DNA of 64,000 nucleotides from Chitinophagales bacterium (lineage in GTDB: Bacteria > Bacteroidota > Bacteroidia > Chitinophagales > Saprospiraceae): positions 59,292-123,291 of the forward strand of contig JAKSDI010000049.1 of the NCBI GenBank assembly GCA_022360175.1, given 5' to 3'. Shown one piece after another: positions 58,911 through 64,000 of this stretch. The notes beneath the pieces are model-generated. The model was not told where the DNA came from, did not search any database, and worked only from the letters and a program-made list of their open reading frames with translations. Numbering within the stretch: position 1 is the stretch's first letter; every line of letters starts with the position of its first letter. Position numbers and translations under genes: made by a program.

Positions 58911-59098
58911 CCCTTTTTTATATGATAATCGTTACCATTTCGTTAAAAAACTATCAATGAACGGATGTGATCCAACCATTTAGATAAAATACAGTATATT
59001 TATTAACACTTTTTGGTATCATGTTTGATCCACAATCCTTATAGCGGCTCTTTTGAATTTGTCGCTTGCAGTAATGAAATAGCAAAATTAGAAGTATA

Positions 59099-61201
59099 AT
59101 GAAAATTAGAGGCCCGATTTTTTTCTCTTTTCTAGTGGCAGGCTTTTTAATAGCTGCCTATCTCCCCAAAACAGACGTCGCTAATCCTCAAAAAGAAGCG
59201 CTATTAATGCAAACTGTAATGAGTGGTTTTAGCCAATTACATTACAGTCCAAAAGAAATTGATGATTCTTTCTCTGAAGCACTTTATGACCTTTATGTTG
59301 ACAGAATCGATTATGGCCGTCGTTTCCTGACACAAGAAGACTTGCATAAGCTAAGTCCTTATAAGCAGGTTCTTGACGATCAGGCAAAAAATGGCAAATT
59401 TGAATTCTTCAATCTTTCGGTAGACTTGCTGGAAGCCGCATTAGATAAAACACAAGCATACTACCGAGAAATCCTTGCGACTCCCTTCAATTATGATGAA
59501 GAGGAATATCTAGAGCTGGATGCAGAAAAAAGACAGTTCACCAAAAGTGATGCTGAGCTTAAAGAGTTTTGGCGTAAATACCTGAAGTATGAAACCCTCC
59601 AACGCGTGGTTAATGCTATAGAAGAACAGGAAGATAATGGTGAAGAAGAAGTCAAGAAATCCTTTGACGAGATGGAACAAGAAGCTCGCGAAGAAGTACT
59701 AGAATTTTTTGACGACTGGTATAGTCGTATGGATAAGCTAAAGCGTGAGGATAGACTGAGTGTATACCTTAATACTTTTGCCAGCTCATTTGATCCACAC
59801 TCTGAATACTATAAGCCGATTGATAAGGAAAATTTCAACATCCGCTTTTCTGGTAGATTAGAAGGGATTGGAGCCCGCCTTCAAACTGATGGTGATTATA
59901 CCAAAGTGTCTCAAATTATAGTAGGCGGCCCCGCCTGGAAAGGAAAAGAGCTGGAAGAGAATGATATCATCATGAAAGTGCGTCAGGAAGACGAGGCGGA
60001 AGCAGTAGATATTACAGGCATGGTCATCAATGATGTCGTACAACTTATAAGAGGTACAAAAGGTACAAAGGTGACCCTTACGATAAAAAAAGTAGATGGA
60101 GCAACAGAAGATATTACGATTGAACGCGATATCGTTATTATCGAAGAACAATTTGCCAAGTCATTAATCATTGATGGCAAGGATGACAAAAAAATAGGCC
60201 TGATCAATTTACCAAGCTTTTATGCTGATTTCCAAAATAGTAATGGCCGCTTCTGCTCTACCGATGTAGCCAAGGAAATCGAGAAATTAAAAGCCGAAAA
60301 TGTTGATGGAATCATACTCGACCTTCGTAATAATGGTGGAGGTTCGTTGAGAGATGTTGTAAAGATGACTGGCCTATTCATTGAAAAAGGGCCGATTGTC
60401 CAGGTAAAATCTCGTGGCCGCAATCCAGAAGTACTTAAAGATTCAGATCCTCGTGTTCAATACGACGGGCCACTAACTGTTATGGTAAATTCCTATAGTG
60501 CCTCTGCTTCTGAAATTTTGGCAGCAGCATTGCAAGATTATGGAAGAGCAGTAGTGGTTGGTAGCACTTCTACTTTTGGTAAAGGTACTGTTCAGCGTTT
60601 TATCGACCTGGATCGCACACTACGTGGATATGACGACATCAAGCCATTAGGTGAAATCAAACTAACTACACAGAAGTTTTATCGCGTAGATGGTGGATCT
60701 ACTCAACTAAAAGGAGTAGAACCAGATATTGTCCTTCCTGATAATTTCTTCTACATTAAAACCGGAGAAAAGGATAGAGAAAATGCAATGGCCTGGACGG
60801 AGATTGATCCAGTAAATTATGGTCAGAAAGTCACAGATTTATCTTCGATCAACAAAATCAAGAAATCAAGTGCGAAACGTGTCAAAGAAGATGCTACATT
60901 CCAACGCGTATTAGAAAATGCTAAGCGCCTGGAAACACAGAGAAATCAAACCTCTTATCCTCTTAACATGGAAGCTTATCAGGCATTCCTGAAGGAGCGC
61001 AAAGATAATGCAGAGCAATTTGATGATTTATTTGACAACGAGGTGAATACTGCTGTTAGCAATCTTGATGTTGATATCCCAGCACTAGATGCAGATGAAT
61101 CGAAAAAAGCTAGAAATGACAATTGGCTAAAATCTGTCAAAAAAGACATATATATCCATGAAACACTCAATATCATGCATGATATGTTGAGCATGGAATA
61201 A
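59099..61201 (+). CDS. prc: Carboxy-terminal processing (tail-specific) protease, S41
   Basis: A 700-aa periplasmic serine protease of the Prc/Tsp/CtpA family. N-terminal signal anchor (about 6-22), helical Tsp N-terminal domain (30-230), PDZ domain (about 250-340; GRLEGIGARL..VGGPAWKGKELEENDII), and a catalytic domain with S469 in SYSASASEI and K495 in TFGKG. These match the Ser/Lys dyad of E. coli Prc (S430/K455), with one extra residue between them. A C-terminal helical region follows (about 590-700). It degrades or trims proteins through their C-termini in the envelope. Flanked by terminators on both sides, so transcribed alone. Confidence 0.94.
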   Translation: MKIRGPIFFSFLVAGFLIAAYLPKTDVANPQKEALLMQTVMSGFSQLHYSPKEIDDSFSEALYDLYVDRIDYGRRFLTQEDLHKLSPYKQVLDDQAKNGKFEFFNLSVDLLEAALDKTQAYYREILATPFNYDEEEYLELDAEKRQFTKSDAELKEFWRKYLKYETLQRVVNAIEEQEDNGEEEVKKSFDEMEQEAREEVLEFFDDWYSRMDKLKREDRLSVYLNTFASSFDPHSEYYKPIDKENFNIRFSGRLEGIGARLQTDGDYTKVSQIIVGGPAWKGKELEENDIIMKVRQEDEAEAVDITGMVINDVVQLIRGTKGTKVTLTIKKVDGATEDITIERDIVIIEEQFAKSLIIDGKDDKKIGLINLPSFYADFQNSNGRFCSTDVAKEIEKLKAENVDGIILDLRNNGGGSLRDVVKMTGLFIEKGPIVQVKSRGRNPEVLKDSDPRVQYDGPLTVMVNSYSASASEILAAALQDYGRAVVVGSTSTFGKGTVQRFIDLDRTLRGYDDIKPLGEIKLTTQKFYRVDGGSTQLKGVEPDIVLPDNFFYIKTGEKDRENAMAWTEIDPVNYGQKVTDLSSINKIKKSSAKRVKEDATFQRVLENAKRLETQRNQTSYPLNMEAYQAFLKERKDNAEQFDDLFDNEVNTAVSNLDVDIPALDADESKKARNDNWLKSVKKDIYIHETLNIMHDMLSME

Positions 61202-61217
61202 TTAGAACTTGTTAAAT

Positions 61218-61260
61218 AGAAAAGCCGAAAGTACAAGCCTGTACTTTCGGCTTTTCTTTT
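61218..61260 (+). terminator. Strong rho-independent terminator after the S41 protease gene
   Basis: An 18-bp perfect stem (61218-61235 and 61240-61257) with loop AGCC and a short T-tract to 61260, 16 bp after the stop. Confidence 0.92.
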
Positions 61261-61334
61261 AGAGTAGAGTTTATGTATTCAAATTTAGTAACTTGCATCA
61301 TACTAAGTACTAATCGAAGAGAAACTGACGAGCA

Positions 61335-63206
61335 TTGAATTATCTTACACTAGAGAACGTAACTAAGTCTTATGGGGAAAAGGTCCTTTTCCAAAATCTA
61401 GACTTGCAAATAAGCCAGGGGCAGAAAGTAGCATTAGTAGCAAAAAATGGTTCTGGTAAAACGACCCTTTTACGTGTCATAGCAGGACAGGAAGGAGCAG
61501 AAGGCGAAACTTCAAAAGTGTGGGTACATCGCGATATCCGCATTGGGTATCTGGAGCAAGAACCAGATTTTTTTGATGAACATACGGTACTCGAAGCAGT
61601 ACTCGACTCCAACAACCCCATTATTGTAGCCATTCGGGAGTATGAACATGCAATGCTTTTTCCCGATGAGACAGATACCATGCAGAAAGTCATTACACGT
61701 ATGGATGATTTAAAAGCATGGGAGTTTGAAGCTCGTATCCGAGAAATCCTTACCAAACTAGAGGTGAGTGATTTAAATCAAGCAGTAAAAAACCTCTCTG
61801 GCGGACAGAAAAAACGCCTGGCACTTGCAAAACTCATTATAGAAGAACCTGAATTTATTATACTCGATGAACCGACCAACCATCTTGATCTTGAAATGAT
61901 TGAGTGGTTAGAAGAGTACCTCCAACAGGCTCGCCTTACATTGTTCATGGTTACTCACGACCGCTATTTCCTGGAGCGAGTCTGTAATACTATCCTTGAG
62001 CTAGATCAAGGGAAACTTTTTAGATATACCGGTAATTATTCAGATTATCTGGAAAAAAAGGCTATCCGTCATGATGTAGAGGCCAGTACGCTCGATAAAA
62101 GTATTAAGCTTTTTAAACGAGAATTGGAATGGGTACGCCGCATGCCCAAAGCCAGAGGCACTAAAGCAAAAGCTCGGGTTGATGCCTTTGGCGAACTAAA
62201 AGAAAAGGTAAGCCGACGAAGAGAGTTAGAAGACCTACAGATTGATATCAAAGGCCAGCGATTAGGGAAAAAGATACTGGAAGCTCATAATATCAACAAG
62301 AGCTTCGGAGATAAGAAAATTGTAGATGGCTTTTCATACAAATTCAAAAAGAAAGAGCGAGTAGGCATAGTAGGGCCCAATGGAGTGGGAAAAACTACCT
62401 TTCTCAAACTACTCACTAAGGATATCAGGCCAGATGGGGGTAAAGTAGTAGTTGGAGGCAATACTGTATTTGGATATTACACCCAGGCAGGCATACAACT
62501 AAAAGAAGATAAGCGAGTCATTGATGTGGTACAGGATATTGCCGAATACATTCCTATGGAAAAAGGGCAAAAGCTTACTGCACCACAAATGCTCGAACGC
62601 TTTATGTTTAGCCGTAAACAGCAGCGTGTTTATGTTTCTCAATTGAGTGGAGGTGAGCGTCGCCGATTGTATCTGCTTACCGTATTGATGGAAAACCCCA
62701 ACTTCCTAATCCTTGATGAGCCGACCAATGACCTTGATATCATTACCCTGAATGTACTGGAGGATTTCCTGATGGAATTCCCTGGTTGCATCATTATCGT
62801 TTCCCACGACCGTTACTTCATGGACAAAATAGTAGACCACTTGTTCATTTTTGAAGGGAAAGGAAAAATACGTGATTTCATTGGAGATTATACGGATTAC
62901 CGCGCCATCCAAAAAGAACGCGAACGCGAAGAGCGTCGTGCCGAACGCGAAGAACAAAAAAGGATTAAGGAAGTTAATCAACCGCAAAAACAAGGAGGTC
63001 TTAGTCAGGAGGAACGCAAGGAATTGAAGCGCCTGGAAAAACAAATACTCAAGCTAGAAGAACGCAAGAAAGAAATTACTGCCGCGTTTAATGACACCAG
63101 CATTTCTACCGAAAAAATTACCGAATTATCAAAGGAACTTTCTAATGTTAATGAGGAATTGGAAGAAAAAGAAATGAGGTGGATGGAGCTTGCCGAAATG
63201 GCATAG
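61335..63206 (+). CDS. uup: ABC-F family ATPase, Uup-like (TTG start)
   Basis: A 623-aa soluble twin-ABC protein that acts on ribosomes (translation factor or structure-specific). The start is TTG at 61335: an in-frame TGA stands at 61326, and there is no ATG before the Walker A region, while MNYLTLENVTKSYGEK is the usual family N-terminus. First cassette: AKNGSGKT (Ala replaces the first Gly of the P-loop), LSGGQKKRLALAK, IILDEPTNHLD. P-site tRNA-interaction linker 240-310. Second cassette: GPNGVGKT, LSGGERRRLYL, FLILDEPTNDLD. The C-terminal coiled coil (about 540-620; KRLEKQILKLEERKKEI) is of the Uup type. EttA and other ABC-F members lack this C-terminal domain. No drug-resistance association is seen. 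Confidence 0.93.
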   Translation: MNYLTLENVTKSYGEKVLFQNLDLQISQGQKVALVAKNGSGKTTLLRVIAGQEGAEGETSKVWVHRDIRIGYLEQEPDFFDEHTVLEAVLDSNNPIIVAIREYEHAMLFPDETDTMQKVITRMDDLKAWEFEARIREILTKLEVSDLNQAVKNLSGGQKKRLALAKLIIEEPEFIILDEPTNHLDLEMIEWLEEYLQQARLTLFMVTHDRYFLERVCNTILELDQGKLFRYTGNYSDYLEKKAIRHDVEASTLDKSIKLFKRELEWVRRMPKARGTKAKARVDAFGELKEKVSRRRELEDLQIDIKGQRLGKKILEAHNINKSFGDKKIVDGFSYKFKKKERVGIVGPNGVGKTTFLKLLTKDIRPDGGKVVVGGNTVFGYYTQAGIQLKEDKRVIDVVQDIAEYIPMEKGQKLTAPQMLERFMFSRKQQRVYVSQLSGGERRRLYLLTVLMENPNFLILDEPTNDLDIITLNVLEDFLMEFPGCIIIVSHDRYFMDKIVDHLFIFEGKGKIRDFIGDYTDYRAIQKEREREERRAEREEQKRIKEVNQPQKQGGLSQEERKELKRLEKQILKLEERKKEITAAFNDTSISTEKITELSKELSNVNEELEEKEMRWMELAEMA

Positions 63207-63313
63207 TAATCTGTTATATATGAAAAGAGGGGTGTTTGAGCCATGATTTCAGAATAATCATCCTTTATTTGATACTTGCCAAAGCACCAATTCACTCTTA
63301 AACCTGTAACATC

Positions 63314-63793
63314 ATGCCCATGCTGCGCAATCACTTAAACCCTGCTGTACTTTTTGGATTGCTCATGCTGGGAGTCTCCCTCTTTGTATTAAGTATAGGT
63401 GGGCAGCTTTGGCAGGAATATATCCAACGAGGGTCTTATGAATATGGGGGCAATGAACCGCTTTCTGATTTCTATGCAAGAATCTTCTTTATCGTATTTG
63501 GTATTATTTTAACCTTTGTATCCGTAGCTTTTATACTGCGTTACCGTTGGGCACGAATCGTTATGCTAGCATTATTTTATATAGCAACAATAGCATGGAC
63601 GGGCTTTATACTTTTCCTTGTAGCGGACAACAACATTCGGAATACAGAATGGATATTCTTCGGACTCTGTGCCGTGGTATTTGGCTTACTCATTTTTTGT
63701 ACCCTCTTCCTAAATAACGAATGGGTTATCAGCCATTGGGATAGCGATTATGTAGATGACTCGCAGCACAGAAAAGACATATTGGATATGTGA
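63314..63793 (+). CDS. Small membrane protein, four predicted helices
   Basis: 159 aa. Hydrophobic segments at about 12-30, 50-70, 79-100 and 106-128, followed by a polar, acidic C-terminus (HWDSDYVDDSQHRKDILDM). No recognised family or catalytic motif. It lies 107 bp after uup on the same strand and just before the heptamer array. The coding assignment rests on a full frame with consistent membrane topology; the function is unknown. Confidence 0.65.
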   Translation: MPMLRNHLNPAVLFGLLMLGVSLFVLSIGGQLWQEYIQRGSYEYGGNEPLSDFYARIFFIVFGIILTFVSVAFILRYRWARIVMLALFYIATIAWTGFILFLVADNNIRNTEWIFFGLCAVVFGLLIFCTLFLNNEWVISHWDSDYVDDSQHRKDILDM

Positions 63794-63835
63794 TAAAGGT
63801 TAAAGGTGTTTAGTTTATTAGCTAGGCTGGGTGAA

Positions 63836-63947
63836 TTGGTGATTGGTGATTGGTGATTGGTGATTGGTGATTGGTGATTGGTGATTGGTGATTGGTGATT
63901 GGTGATTGGTGATTGGTGATTGGTGATTGGTGATTGGTGATTGGTGA
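63836..63947. repeat. Perfect tandem array, 16 copies of TTGGTGA
   Basis: 112 bp made of exactly sixteen uninterrupted TTGGTGA units, preceded by a degenerate TGGGTGAA and followed by AAAATAAG. It lies 42 bp after the last gene stop, near the window edge. Seven-base units in a non-coding spacer are prone to slippage; related degenerate units occur near 41610-41660 and 53020-53100. The peptide frame on the minus strand (ITNHQSP repeats) is a by-product. Confidence 0.97.
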
Positions 63948-64000
63948 AAAATAAGCCTATTCTGAGACTGTTCATACAAGTGTGTCTCTTATCTTAGCAA

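Noticed and set aside
63748..63975. Minus-strand frame encoding repeated ITNHQSP peptides
   Set aside because: It is a direct by-product of the 7-bp array (three units give 21 bp, 7 codons). It overlaps the end of the plus-strand gene and has no promoter or conserved flank.
1..64000. tRNA, rRNA, phage or plasmid functions
   Set aside because: No cloverleaf-like CCA-ended sequence, ribosomal RNA stretch, integrase, transposase or replication protein was seen on reading through the window.

Overview
The window looks like a chromosomal segment from a gliding or surface-living Bacteroidota, most plausibly a Saprospiria/Lewinella-type marine bacterium. Three observations point that way: giant secreted PKD proteins with gliding-motility/type IX secretion (T9SS) C-terminal domains plus a PorP/SprF partner; LytTR and LytS-type signalling; and promoters of the Bacteroidota form TTG-N19/20-TAnnTTTG with few Shine-Dalgarno sequences. 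The species call is inference from protein style only. No rRNA, tRNA, CRISPR array, phage or transposase gene was recognised.

Layout. 1-1981: the 3' part of mqnC (futalosine menaquinone pathway) and a purine nucleoside phosphorylase, closed by a strong terminator. 2137-7808: a signalling block made of a TPR sensor kinase, a small outer-membrane barrel, a second kinase with a related catalytic core, a receiver-LytS fusion and a LytTR regulator. 7815-10460: clpB, convergent with that block. 10461-10841: a gene-free spacer with a striking 65-bp palindromic element flanked by 10-bp direct repeats.

10842-40116 is the most distinctive region, a T9SS cargo island. Three paralogous giants (2401, 2038 and about 1984 aa) share one architecture and differ in the copy number of a 51-residue two-cysteine repeat (11, 4 and 3 copies). 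Five copies in the first giant are near-identical 153-bp units. A fourth giant of different architecture (1771 aa) is paired with a PorP/SprF protein on the opposite strand. An M14 carboxypeptidase with a type-A T9SS tail follows. Related long dyads sit in both convergent gaps of the island.

40270-50067: a LolC/E-type permease; a three-gene phosphorelay (hybrid kinase, Hpt, receiver); an unknown 118-aa protein; oxyR divergent from a Tat-exported TIM-barrel protein; a CYTH protein; a HAD phosphatase; and hutH. 50130-55658, all minus strand: mnmG; a Tro/Znu-like metal uptake set (DtxR-family regulator, membrane-tethered binding protein, ATPase) with no permease gene; and two small four-helix membrane proteins. 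55737-64000, all plus strand: a nitroreductase, the membrane pyrophosphatase hppA, a tail-specific protease, an ABC-F/Uup protein with a TTG start, a small membrane protein, and a perfect 16-copy TTGGTGA tandem repeat at the window edge.

How the parts connect (inference): the two signalling blocks and the secreted-protein island suggest surface sensing or adhesion, while ClpB, OxyR, the metal regulator and HppA cover stress, metal and energy homeostasis. No T9SS core gene lies in the window, so secretion of the island's products must rely on components encoded elsewhere.
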